DNA from: Thermoanaerobacterium aotearoense
GTDB lineage: Bacteria > Bacillota > Thermoanaerobacteria > Thermoanaerobacterales > Thermoanaerobacteraceae
Direction: 5' to 3'
Length of the DNA: 64,000 nt
NCBI RefSeq assembly: GCF_009905255.1
Contig: NZ_CP047602.1
Location: 1-64,000 of the forward strand
Under the pieces are notes generated by a model, which was not told where the DNA came from, did not search any database, and saw nothing but the letters and a program-made list of their open reading frames with translations. Shown here piece after piece: positions 38,454 through 46,799 of the stretch. How positions within the stretch are numbered: position 1 is the stretch's first letter; each line of letters opens with the position of its first letter. Made by a program: the position numbers and the translations under genes.

Positions 38454-38482
38454 TTGACACAGTCAACCTTACCTGGTATAAT
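38454..38482 (+). promoter_or_regulatory. Consensus sigma-A promoter of tRNA-Thr
   Basis: A perfect TTGACA (38454-38459), a 17-base spacer and a perfect TATAAT (38477-38482) lie 23 bases before the tRNA. Confidence 0.92.
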
Positions 38483-38505
38483 ACATAAATGTCAGGGCGA
38501 TAAAT

Positions 38506-38578
38506 GCTGGCGTAGCTCAATCGGCAGAGCAGCTGACTTGTAATCAGCAGGTTGAAGGTTCGATTCCTTTCGCCAGCT
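38506..38578 (+). tRNA. tRNA-Thr (anticodon TGT)
   Basis: A complete 73-base cloverleaf: acceptor GCTGGCG/CGCCAGC, D arm GCTC/GAGC, anticodon stem GCTGA/TCAGC with loop CTTGTAA (anticodon TGT), and the T loop TTCGATT. CCA is not encoded. It marks the junction between the conserved backbone and an accessory region full of element remnants. Confidence 0.95.
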
Positions 38579-38662
38579 CTGAATTTTAGGATTTCTAAAT
38601 AAAAAAAGTGCTTGAAAAGTGCTTAAAAAATAAAAAGCGTAAAAGTGCTAATGCGAAAATGA

Positions 38663-38700
38663 AGGGGTATCCGTTAAATGGTGGATACCTTGTTTTATTT
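38663..38700 (+). terminator. Terminator-like hairpin downstream of tRNA-Thr
   Basis: GGTATCC (38666-38672) pairs with GGATACC (38683-38689), followed by TTGTTTTATTT. Confidence 0.6.
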
Positions 38701-38839
38701 CTATTTCGATTTTTTAAAGTATGTAAAAATTATATCCTGACTTTCGCAGCAAAAAGGATAAAAAATGCCTATAAGTCCTTCTCAATGAAAACTTTCGGGC
38801 TTTATGTTTTTGTTTTGCTTTATACACTATTTGTTTTAA

Positions 38840-39060
38840 TAGTTCTATTGGCTTTAAGTTTTCATATTGCTGTTTTAATACGACATCCTTCAGCTTACTT
38901 TTATCTTTATTATGCTTTGATCGAGTTCATGAAGTACATCTGCACAAATCTTTTTTCCTAATTCATTTAGAATTTTTTTAATTCTTCTTCAAATTTCAAA
39001 TAGGTATATTTTTCACCAAATGATTCAATATTTTTTCTACAACAAGCAGGAATTTTCGAA
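38840..39060 (-). pseudogene. Remnant of a transposase N terminus (ISLre2-like)
   Basis: The minus strand reads YLKFEEELKK and then, after a one-base shift in an A run, ILNELGKKICADVLHELDQ. This resembles the N-terminal helix region of ISLre2-type transposases. Further stop codons follow. It is a dead fragment; the family call is tentative. Confidence 0.5.
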
Positions 39061-39384
39061 CTGTATGTTGAATTATCATCGTAAGACCTCACTGTCCTAT
39101 TTGTTTTCTAACTCATCCTTTTGGGAGGAAGGTGAAGTCTTATTTCTACATTTCACTGCTATTTCCCTGCTTTTTCACCTAAGAAAATTTTACACTAAGA
39201 TATTTCTATTGACATTCACAATAATATTTTACAAATCTAATATAATACTTTAATTATAACTTATTGTATTTATCAAAGTTTTATAAAATTTTAAAATTAA
39301 AAGGAATTTCTATATTTTTGTAGAAAATTATATTAAGAAATGTTATTAGATAAATAATAAAATTTAATGAAGGTGTTGATATTT

Positions 39385-40193
39385 ATGAGTAATATATTGA
39401 CCATTAAAAAAGAAATTGCTGAATCGCATGGGGAATCGTTACTTATAAATGTTAATCCAAATAAGAAAATTTTCAATAAAGCAATTAGTACTGAAAAGCT
39501 AATAAATATAAAAAAAGAAAATAGTTTTTGTTGTCATTGCTTAATAGTCTTATAGATAAAAGTCTAAGGTATAAATGTCTTCTTTTGGAAGGATACTTTT
39601 TTATTCTATGTGATAAAAACGGCTATATAATCAAACTTATCTGCGATGATAAACTTAATAATTATTTCAACACATTGCATTTTGCAGAAGGTAGCAGCTT
39701 AAGGCTTGAGGATTGTGGCACAAATGCAATTAGTATGGCTATGAAATATAAAAATCAAATTGAATTATGCGGTAAAGATCACTATTGTAAATTGTTCAAA
39801 GATTGGTATTGCACTGCTATACCAATAATTGATTATTATTGTGGAGAGGTAGTTGCATATCTTGATGTGTCGCGGATTAATGTTCCAAGCATTAAAGACC
39901 AAAGTGCTATTCTTAAAAATATAGCTATCTATATTGAAGAATATTTATCATATAGAAATAAAAATCTACCAATAATAAGTTCTAAACTTGATGATATGGA
40001 CAAGTTAATTTTATCATCTTTAGTACGTAATGGGGTAAGAAAATTAGTAACATCAGAAATAGGCATATCAGATCGAACGTTGAGAAAACATTTAAATGAA
40101 CTTAGCAGTTTATTAAACGTAGATAATGATTTAGAAATAGTTAGAGCTGCTATAAAAATCGGAATTATAGATATTGATGGAAATATATTATAA
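39385..40193 (+). pseudogene. GAF-domain/HTH transcriptional regulator, frameshifted near 39526
   Basis: Two overlapping frames together make one regulator of about 270 residues. The first (ATG 39385, after AAGGTG) gives SNILTIKKEIAESHGESLL and ends KKENSF; the second continues LLSLLNSLIDKSLRY. A -1 shift on the T5 run (39524-39528) joins them. The body is an AcoR-type GAF domain (EDCGTNAISMAM, then a C-rich WYCTAIPIID) and the C terminus is a helix-turn-helix (EIGISDRTLRKHL). There is no AAA+ domain. It could be a broken gene, a sequencing error or a frameshifted functional gene. Confidence 0.65.
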
Positions 40194-40221
40194 AATTTTT
40201 GTAAATATTAAAATTTTGATG

Positions 40222-40280
40222 TGCCGAAAACCGGAACCATTTTAAAAAAATTTAACAAAAAATATGCCGAATTTAGGAAC
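40222..40280 (+). promoter_or_regulatory. Paired operator TGCCGAA-N4-GGAAC, 43 bases apart
   Basis: Two 16-base direct repeats, at 40222-40237 and 40265-40280, share TGCCGAA and GGAAC around a variable 4-base centre. The second ends right next to the -35 element of the promoter at 40281. The start-to-start distance is close to four helical turns. The adjacent GAF/HTH regulator is the natural candidate to bind; this is inference. Confidence 0.6.
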
Positions 40281-40309
40281 TTCACAAATATTAGATTAGG
40301 GATTATAAT
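40281..40309 (+). promoter_or_regulatory. Promoter of the cysteine-rich lysozyme-like gene
   Basis: TTCACA (40281-40286), a 17-base spacer and TATAAT (40304-40309). The start codon lies 73 bases further on, after AAGGAGG. Confidence 0.75.
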
Positions 40310-40381
40310 AATCTCAAACAGAAGATGAATATTTAAGGTACGATACTCAAGTTAAATAAAAATAAGGAGGAATAAAGTATT

Positions 40382-40996
40382 ATGAGTTGTTCATCTAAAT
40401 ATCAATGTCCGACACAACCGTTATCACCTACAGATTTTATTAATAATTATGTTGAATTTGCTAGATATGCAAGCTATCAATTAAAATGGCCAGTAGCTTT
40501 AATATTAGCACAATGGTCTATTGAGAGTAACTGGGGATTGGTAGACATATGTGATCCATGTAATAATCCTGCTAATACAGGAAGGCCAACAGGTAATTGT
40601 CCATGCACGCAATATTCTGATTTGTGTGATGGTGTAAGTATCGGCTATATTAGTTTTGCTCAAAATAATTATGATCATAGTGGGTCTGGAAAAACCTATG
40701 CTAATTTAGTTGCAGATGCCTTTAGTAGTGGATCATTTACTATACCAAATTCAAATAATTATGGGTGTTTGCCAGGGGCAGGTACTAATGTCATAGGAGA
40801 TTTAAAACCTGCTTGTGCAGCATTAGGATCAAGTGGATGGGCACAAACAGATTATTGCTATTGCAGTGCTGGTACAGGTACATCTTGTTGTAATAATTCA
40901 AATTGGGCTGGACAAACATTGTATGAGAGAGCTATTAATTATTTTGCAGATTATGATTATATTGATACTACAACTACATATCCATCATGTTGCTAA
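40382..40996 (+). CDS. Cysteine-rich glucosaminidase/lysozyme-like protein
   Basis: A 204-residue protein of which 15 residues are cysteine (3, 9, 57, 60, 73, 75, 82, 129, 145, 159, 161, 169, 170, 203, 204). The segment FARYASYQLKWPVALILAQWSIESNWG, given here only as a span of residues 26-52, resembles the FlgJ/glucosaminidase core, with E48 in the position of the catalytic glutamate. No signal peptide or membrane segment is visible. It has a strong ribosome-binding site, its own promoter with paired operator, and a terminator, so it is a regulated single-gene unit. A role as cell-wall hydrolase is plausible; the cysteine richness is unexplained. Confidence 0.6.
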   Translation: MSCSSKYQCPTQPLSPTDFINNYVEFARYASYQLKWPVALILAQWSIESNWGLVDICDPCNNPANTGRPTGNCPCTQYSDLCDGVSIGYISFAQNNYDHSGSGKTYANLVADAFSSGSFTIPNSNNYGCLPGAGTNVIGDLKPACAALGSSGWAQTDYCYCSAGTGTSCCNNSNWAGQTLYERAINYFADYDYIDTTTTYPSCC

Positions 40997-41022
40997 TTAA
41001 ATCATAATCACATTAATGAAGC

Positions 41023-41062
41023 GCACCTCAAGTGCTATGATATTTGAAGGTGCATTTTTTTC
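41023..41062 (+). terminator. Intrinsic terminator after the cysteine-rich gene
   Basis: GCACCTCAA and TTGAAGGTGC (41023-41031 with 41044-41053, one bulge) are followed by a run of Ts. Confidence 0.8.
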
Positions 41063-41348
41063 TGTTGAACTAAATTAAACATAACCCTTTGTCAAAGATT
41101 TTATTAATGGAATTATAAAAAACTAATGGAAATAAGTGGGGATATACATTAAATAGGTAAAAATCCATCGGAAACATGGGTGTATAGATTAACGATAAAA
41201 AATGGCACTTATAGGTAGTAAATTTAAATTACATGTGGTAAACTATATATAATACATGATCCTCTGCATTGCAGATTGCTGCATACTTTAATATTCTACC
41301 ATTTCCTTCGGTGTGTAAGGGAAATGTATAATTTAAGGGGAAAGGATA
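41063..41348. other. Intergenic stretch before the unknown membrane-anchored gene
   Basis: No gene is visible. A TATAAT-like element lies near 41245-41255, and a small hairpin (CATTTCCTT with AAGGGAAATG) lies near 41300-41326, just before the ribosome-binding site of the next gene. Confidence 0.4.
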
Positions 41349-42116
41349 ATGAATGTATTGCTTACAAAACATATAAAAAAATTATTATTTTTAACATTGT
41401 CTTTGATTTTGCTATTATTAACTAGTTATAGCTATATTAAATTTCAAAATGTTCATCAGAATAATAATATTAAGGATAGTTCATTTATAAATTCAACTAT
41501 GCCTGAAATAGTCCATGCATCCATAGGGAAAATATCTATTTGGTCTTATACAGAAATCAAGAATGACATATACAAACATTCTATATATCCAGTAAAACCT
41601 ACAGCAATTTATATTACAGACAACAATGTATTCAATTTAAACAATGCTAAAAAAATTGTTGAATTACCATTAAGTATTACAAAAAAAGGAATAAAAGACC
41701 CTATATATGTGAGAGTAATAAATATAACTCCAGCAAATAATAATTGGATAGTTGTTGAAGAGTATCTTTCCGGTAAGAATTGGAATCAAGGTTACGAAAA
41801 GTTAATAGGGATTAACATCGATTCCAAAAAACAAATAGATATTGCAGAGGGACCTAATACAGGTGGAAGCTTTTTTAATTATATTGTTTTTGGTAAATAT
41901 GTTGTATATAATCTAAAATCTCTTAGTTCTGATAGTATAAATACTATAAGTAAAACATCCATACTAAATATTGATAATGGTAAAATAGAAAATTTACCTA
42001 CAGTAATATATAATCCACAAACTGAACCAAATAAAGCAAAAAGTGATAATTCAAAATTCGAAATAAAAGGTAATACGTTATTTATTAATGGAATAAAATT
42101 TATACCAAATATTTAA
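41349..42116 (+). CDS. Hypothetical membrane-anchored or exported protein
   Basis: A 255-residue protein with one hydrophobic N-terminal segment (about 10-30) after three basic residues; no lipobox cysteine, so an uncleaved anchor or a Sec signal. The rest is polar, rich in Asn, Ile and Lys, with beta-type character. I do not recognise the family. AGGGGAAAGG precedes the ATG. Confidence 0.65.
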   Translation: MNVLLTKHIKKLLFLTLSLILLLLTSYSYIKFQNVHQNNNIKDSSFINSTMPEIVHASIGKISIWSYTEIKNDIYKHSIYPVKPTAIYITDNNVFNLNNAKKIVELPLSITKKGIKDPIYVRVINITPANNNWIVVEEYLSGKNWNQGYEKLIGINIDSKKQIDIAEGPNTGGSFFNYIVFGKYVVYNLKSLSSDSINTISKTSILNIDNGKIENLPTVIYNPQTEPNKAKSDNSKFEIKGNTLFINGIKFIPNI

Positions 42117-42119
42117 ATT

Positions 42120-42392
42120 ATGTATGAAAATAACATAGTAGGCATTATAAAAATGAGCAGGGTTATTACTACTGCATTTACTAATAGAGCAAAAGAAGTA
42201 ATTCCAGTTGCAGAAATAGAAGATGCAGTTAGATTGGCAAAATATTTGGGACGTAATAACATTTTGCTATGTGGAGAAAGAAATGGTGCTAAAATTGAAG
42301 GTTTTGATTTATCAAATTCTCATTTTGAATATAAGGTGGACGTTGTAAAAAAACTATGGAAAGAAATGCAAAAATTTACCACTTTAAAATAA
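42120..42392 (+). pseudogene. Fragment of 2-phosphosulfolactate phosphatase (ComB)
   Basis: This 90-codon frame contains TTAFTNRAKEVIPVAEIEDA and LLCGERNGAKIEGFDLSNS, the hallmark central motifs of ComB (about 240 residues when complete). The N-terminal catalytic part is divergent and the C-terminal half is missing; after FEYKVD the sequence is unrelated. It is a remnant, probably inactive. Confidence 0.7.
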
Positions 42393-42416
42393 TATAGAAG
42401 GGAGTTTGAAATTATC

Positions 42417-43118
42417 ATGGATGATGAAATTATAAAAACACTCCAAGAGAAAATGGATGTATTTGAAAAATGGTTATAGTCTGATTTAGACATAAAAGAT
42501 ACTAATAAAGATCGGGATCAAATAAAAAACTATATAGGAAACATATGGAGAAAATTGCAAAATGCGATTTTCTTAATGGAACAGGCAACGAATGTCTGTG
42601 TCAATGAGCAAAGTTGTAATAATGACTATAGTGATGTGTACAAGATAAGAGCTTTAGATGCTTATACAGATGCTATTTTAAGTTCATTACATGACTCATA
42701 TGATATTTTAGCTAAAGCTTTATGTAATAAATATCATCTAAAAAATAGAAAAAGTGAATGCACATTTAACAGAATGTTTTATGAATTAAAAAATAAAAAG
42801 GACAAAAACGAGATAGAGCAAAAAATATTTTGTTTTTTTGATACAAATTTTTCTTACATTCATGACAATATTACCAATGTAGATAACAATTCAAAACATG
42901 AGAAAATGAATAAATACAATCTGTATGTAAATTTTTTACCAGATAATAAAGGAAATTTAATGAACATAGATGAAAATAAACTTATAAACCATCTTGATGA
43001 ACTTAATAAATTACCTAATATTGTAGACGAATTTAATGACTTATCTAACAAACTCGTGAAAACTGTGGGCTTAATATGTGATGCAATAGAAGAGTTTTTT
43101 AATAAAGTTTCTGAATAA
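42417..43118 (+). pseudogene. HEPN-like hypothetical gene interrupted by an amber codon
   Basis: One reading frame runs from ATG 42417 (after AAGGGAG) to 43118, broken only by TAG at 42477-42479 (codon 21). Before it the frame reads MDDEIIKTLQEKMDVFEKWL and after it continues SDLDIKDTNKDRDQIK, so the protein would have been about 233 residues. The helical body with LHDSYDILAKAL and a later KH-containing motif recalls HEPN-type proteins, tentatively. A restart at TTG 42555 would give 187 residues. Confidence 0.55.
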
Positions 43119-43234
43119 GAGATAAATATTTGATTTGAAATATTATGTACATAACTATTTGTAAATAGATTTAAAATATGGCATGGATTTTTCATTTTCG
43201 CTTTGGACTCAAATCAAAAATCCGAATTTATAAT

Positions 43235-43270
43235 GCACCTCTGCTTATTCTTCGCAGACGTGCTATTTTT
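43235..43270 (+). terminator. Intrinsic terminator after the amber-interrupted gene
   Basis: A 10-base stem with one mismatch (43235-43244 with 43254-43263) is followed by TATTTTTT. Confidence 0.75.
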
Positions 43271-43470
43271 TAGAAGCTTGAAGCAAAGGGGAATATATTC
43301 GAAAAATAGTCAAAAAATTTTTAAAATTCTATTGACATTTTACTTTTTATATGCCATAATATAATTGAAGGTGGAAATAAAAAGTTTTTTAAAGGTGGAT
43401 TAGTTTTAAATTGCAAAAAGGGGAATGTCAGTAACAAATAAAAAAAGGTGGATGTATTTCCACTAAAGAG

Positions 43471-43508
43471 ATAAAGGTGGCGTGACCAACCACCTTTATT
43501 TCTTTTAG
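43471..43508 (+). terminator. Hairpin upstream of the IS3 remnant
   Basis: ATAAAGGTGG (43471-43480) pairs with CCACCTTTAT (43490-43499), then a T-rich run. It may have terminated an upstream transcript or be part of the element. Confidence 0.55.
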
Positions 43509-43511
43509 CAG

Positions 43512-43980
43512 CTAAGGAAAGAGTCTGTCCAGGACAAAATTCGTGAAATCCATGCAAAGTCTCATGATATTTACGGAGCTCTTAAAATTACAAAGGAACT
43601 ACATAAAACTGGAGAGATCATCTCAGAAAGAACTGTAGGTAAATATATGAAGGAAATAGGCTTAAAAGCAAGGTATATCAAGCTTTATACAGTTACAACA
43701 CGTAACTCAAACTTCAGTAGTTCTCTTGAGAACATCTTACAGTTACTCAAAGAAAGGGTGTTCTTGGGATAATGCCTGCATAGAGTCCTTTCATTCACTA
43801 ATTAAACGTGAATGGCTAAATCAATATAAAATCAGAGATTATGATCATGCTAGAAAGTTAGTGTTTGAATATATTGAGACCTTTTATAACACTGTACGAA
43901 CTCATAGCCACTGCGACTATAAATCGCCAGATCAGTATGAAGCACAATACTTGAAGAAGGCAACAAAATTTATTGGGTAA
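43512..43980 (+). pseudogene. IS3-family (IS150-type) transposase OrfB remnant with internal deletion
   Basis: The 5' part reads DKIREIHAKSHDIYGALKI, then the helix-turn-helix-like ISERTVGKYMKEIGLKARYI. The 3' part, in another frame, reads SYSKKGCSWDNACIESFHS, then LIKREWLN and VFEYIETFYNTVRTH to the end. The middle of the DDE domain, including the first two acidic residues, is deleted. A dead element. Confidence 0.85.
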
Positions 43981-44097
43981 GCAATAAATATGCATAAAGA
44001 CATTCTCTGCTTGAAATTCATAATTTAATATGTACGGAAATACTAGGGAATAACTTGCTCATTTTAATTTGTACTTTTTCTTGACATAGTACCAGTA

Positions 44098-44445
44098 TTA
44101 ATAACAGCGAAAACAATACAAAGAGCAAGCTATTTAAAAAAGATGTCAACAGAAAAATACAGTGTACTTCAAAGGATAAGAAATGGAGTGGATGGTATTC
44201 CATCAATACTAAGACGCAAATATCATGTAGATGTGATATCTGTGAGGGGATTAGTGTGCTCAAAAATCTGGTTTTCATTCAAAATAGGAGCTATAAACGC
44301 AAAAAAAGTACTAAAAATGATAGCGGAAATGGCTGCGACTTTATGTAATAAAATCAAAGTCAGATTTATTCTTACAGAATCAGGTAAAAACCAAGCAAGG
44401 TTATTATTAGCAGCTTAAAAAATGCTTCTTATGACACTTGAATCA
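44098..44445 (+). pseudogene. Transposase C-terminal fragment (family not assigned)
   Basis: The frame through the ATG at 44143 reads TAKTIQRASYLKKM, VLQRIRNGVDGIPSILRRKY and RGLVCSKIWFSFKIGAINAK, and stops at 44418. The last coding bases and the following GCTTCTTATGACAC reappear inverted at 53890-53985, which defines them as the 3' end of one mobile element. It lies against the 3' end of the response regulator gene. Confidence 0.7.
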
Positions 44446-44474
44446 ATACATCCATTGTATTATAGAAATTATTT

Positions 44475-45149
44475 CTATGACTCTACCTTGTATCCATAGC
44501 CCCATATTGTAGTAATGTCAAACTCACATCTGCTATTTTGTAGTTTCTTTCTTATTCGTTTTATCATATCATCTACTGCTCTAGTTTTTATATCTAAATC
44601 ACATTTCCATACTTCTTTTAGAAGTTGTTCTCGTGTATATGCTTTATTTGCATTTTTTGAAAGGTACAATATAAGATCAAATTCTTTTGATGTAAATTCT
44701 ATTTCTTTCCCTTTATGTAGTATTCTTCTCTCATCAAGCACAATTAATATATCCTTAATCTTTATTTTGTTAGTGTTTTGAGGTGCATTTGTTCTTTTAA
44801 AAATAGATTTTATTCTCGCTATAAGTTCTCTTGGTGAAAATGGTTTTGAAATATAATCATCTGCTCCAATTTCAAAACCCACTATTTTGTCTATATCATC
44901 TCCTTTCGCTGAAATGATTATTATCGGCACATCGCTGGTCATTCTTATTTTTTTGCAAAGCTCATACCCATCTATTCCGGGTAACATTATGTCTATGACT
45001 AACATATCAGGTTTGTCTTTATCAAAATAGGCAAGAACACCTTCCGCATTATCAAATGTTTTTACGCTGTATCCTTCTTTTCTAATATACATACTTACCA
45101 ATTCTCTAATATTTTTATCGTCATCAACAACATATATAAGCTTTGACAT
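44475..45149 (-). CDS. Orphan OmpR/PhoB-type response regulator
   Basis: A 224-residue regulator with phospho-acceptor D53 (LVIDIMLPG) and a C-terminal winged helix ending TIWGYGYKVES. It is a close paralogue of the regulator at 30705-31379. AGGAGGTGT precedes its start. No kinase gene follows; the space where one would overlap its stop holds a transposase fragment. It lies directly downstream of htrA in the same orientation. Confidence 0.92.
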   Translation of the reverse strand: MSKLIYVVDDDKNIRELVSMYIRKEGYSVKTFDNAEGVLAYFDKDKPDMLVIDIMLPGIDGYELCKKIRMTSDVPIIIISAKGDDIDKIVGFEIGADDYISKPFSPRELIARIKSIFKRTNAPQNTNKIKIKDILIVLDERRILHKGKEIEFTSKEFDLILYLSKNANKAYTREQLLKEVWKCDLDIKTRAVDDMIKRIRKKLQNSRCEFDITTIWGYGYKVES

Positions 45150-45186
45150 GTTTACACCTCCTCCAAAAGTTAATATAGAATGTTTT

Positions 45187-45228
45187 TAAAAAAGTTCCTT
45201 ACCAGCGGGAGGAGACTGGTAAAGAACT
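45187..45228 (-). terminator. Intrinsic terminator after htrA
   Basis: A 13-bp stem (45193-45205 with 45216-45228, one G-U) reads into a T run on the minus strand. It separates htrA from the response regulator, though read-through is possible. Confidence 0.85.
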
Positions 45229-45247
45229 ATTTAACTTTATTTACATT

Positions 45248-46603
45248 TTATTGTGCATTTGAACTGCTCATAAGTTTTACTTTTGTACTCATGGTCCTGC
45301 CATTTCTCCAGAATGTAACAGTTATCGTGTCGCCAACTTTATGCTTAGATATTATGCTTTGCAGTGCGTCAAAAGTCTGTACTTTTGTTCCATCTACTGC
45401 CGTTATTACATCTCCTGCTTGAAGTCCAGCTTCATCAGCACCACTTCCTTGCTGTACTTGCGCTATATAAAGTCCAACCGGTATGTTGTACTGCGCTGCA
45501 TCTTGTTGGGTTACTTCCTGTACGCTTACACCCATCATTGGTCTTTCTACATATCCATGTTTTATAAGCTCATTTATTATAGGTTTCGCTTCATTTATCG
45601 GGATCGCAAATCCCATTCCCTCGACAGGTGTACTTTGACTCTGGAACATTCCAAATGAACTTTGCGTACTATTATCATCTGTAGATGTCAACTTCACACT
45701 TGTTATTCCAACAACTTCACCATTGCTGTTGACTAAAGGTCCACCGCTGTTACCAGGATTTATAGCTGCATCTGTCTGAATGAGGTTAACTGGTCCGTAA
45801 TCGCTTTGAAGATTTCTGTTAAGACCGCTTATTATGCCTGCTGTAACTGTACCTGCAAAGCTTTCACCGAGAGGATTTCCTATGGCAACTGCCAGATCTC
45901 CTACTTCCAGTTTTGACGAATCACCTAATTTTGCAGCAGTTAAATTTGTAGCGTTAATTTTTAATACTGCCAAATCAGTATTAGAGTCTTTCCCTATCAA
46001 TTGTGCGGAAAATTTCCTACCATCAGATAAGCTAACCGTTATAGTTGAAGCTCCTTCGATAACATGATAATTTGTAACTATATAACCCTGTGAATCAATT
46101 ATAATACCCGAGCCACTCCCTTCAGACACAAAAGCACTTCTAAAGCCATTAGAGTATGTTGCACTAGTATCAATTCCAACAACAGAAGGACTCACAATCT
46201 TAGCTATATTCACAATCAAGTTAGAGTTGCTATTATTAGACGATAGTGGCAAATATCTGTTTATAACTTGCGTTTTTTGACCTGAATTGGTGTATACCAT
46301 GATTCCTCCAACAATACCACCACCGATAAGTGCTGCAATAAGAGCAACAACTATAAATGATGCTAACATTCTTCTTCTAAATCTTTTTATTATCTTGCCT
46401 ACACTTTTTTTGCTATTTTCCAAATCATTTTTTGCATTTTCTTCATCATTTTTGTCCTGGTAATCATTTGTCATAGAAACTTTGTGTATTTTATTTAAAT
46501 CATTATTTGTAAAGTTTTCTGTAACAACATCATCTGCATTTTCGTTTAAATTTTCCATGTCATTCTCATTTAATCTTTTTGTTTGCTCATTTTCAATATC
46601 CAT
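45248..46603 (-). CDS. htrA: HtrA-like membrane-anchored serine protease with PDZ domain
   Basis: A 451-residue S1C protease. An acidic cytosolic tail (about 1-65) is followed by a basic stretch, one transmembrane helix (about 80-104), a trypsin-like domain with triad H180 (TNYHVIEG), D210 (NTDLAVL) and S286 (NPGNSGGPL), and a PDZ domain (about 355-445). It degrades or refolds damaged exported proteins. The promoter carries three phased repeats. Confidence 0.94.
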   Translation of the reverse strand: MDIENEQTKRLNENDMENLNENADDVVTENFTNNDLNKIHKVSMTNDYQDKNDEENAKNDLENSKKSVGKIIKRFRRRMLASFIVVALIAALIGGGIVGGIMVYTNSGQKTQVINRYLPLSSNNSNSNLIVNIAKIVSPSVVGIDTSATYSNGFRSAFVSEGSGSGIIIDSQGYIVTNYHVIEGASTITVSLSDGRKFSAQLIGKDSNTDLAVLKINATNLTAAKLGDSSKLEVGDLAVAIGNPLGESFAGTVTAGIISGLNRNLQSDYGPVNLIQTDAAINPGNSGGPLVNSNGEVVGITSVKLTSTDDNSTQSSFGMFQSQSTPVEGMGFAIPINEAKPIINELIKHGYVERPMMGVSVQEVTQQDAAQYNIPVGLYIAQVQQGSGADEAGLQAGDVITAVDGTKVQTFDALQSIISKHKVGDTITVTFWRNGRTMSTKVKLMSSSNAQ

Positions 46604-46702
46604 ATACTTATCGCCTCCTTCACATTTGTATACTCTTTTTTAGCGCATCCATAATTGACTAATAAAAATTAATTTAAAAAGTTTGCTTCCGCAATTAAAA
46701 TT

Positions 46703-46756
46703 ATTATATAGGATTTTATAAATACAATGTGAAAATTTTGTGAAACTTGTGTGAAA
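46703..46756 (-). promoter_or_regulatory. htrA promoter with three 11-bp-phased TTTCACA repeats
   Basis: On the minus strand TATAAT lies at 46708-46703. TTTCACA occurs three times at exact 11-base intervals (plus-strand 46728-46734, 46739-46745, 46750-46756). The proximal repeat covers the -35 position, as in activator-dependent PHO-box promoters. OmpR/PhoB-family regulators bind such arrays, and one is encoded next door. Confidence 0.7.
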
Positions 46757-46799
46757 ATAAAAAATATTAGATAGCATTACAAAATACTATCTAACTATA

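Larger units (their letters stand above)
38579..39384. other. Gene-poor stretch with decayed insertion-sequence debris
   Basis: After tRNA-Thr I see no convincing intact gene for 800 bases. An open frame at 38608-38961 (+) has no ribosome-binding site and no family features. The stretch holds the terminator-like hairpin at 38663-38700, an element-end-like segment at about 38755-38815 resembling 60790-60880, and a degraded transposase N terminus on the minus strand (38840-39060). Confidence 0.6.

Noticed and set aside
38608-38961. 117-codon open frame on the plus strand after tRNA-Thr
   Set aside because: No ribosome-binding site, odd composition, crosses a terminator-like hairpin, and lies over transposase debris on the other strand.
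43321-43557. 78-codon minus-strand frame before the IS3 remnant
   Set aside because: It runs through a terminator-like hairpin and overlaps the transposase remnant; no recognisable protein.
44018-44278. 86-codon minus-strand frame opposite the transposase fragment
   Set aside because: Antisense to the recognisable transposase C terminus and without a start signal.
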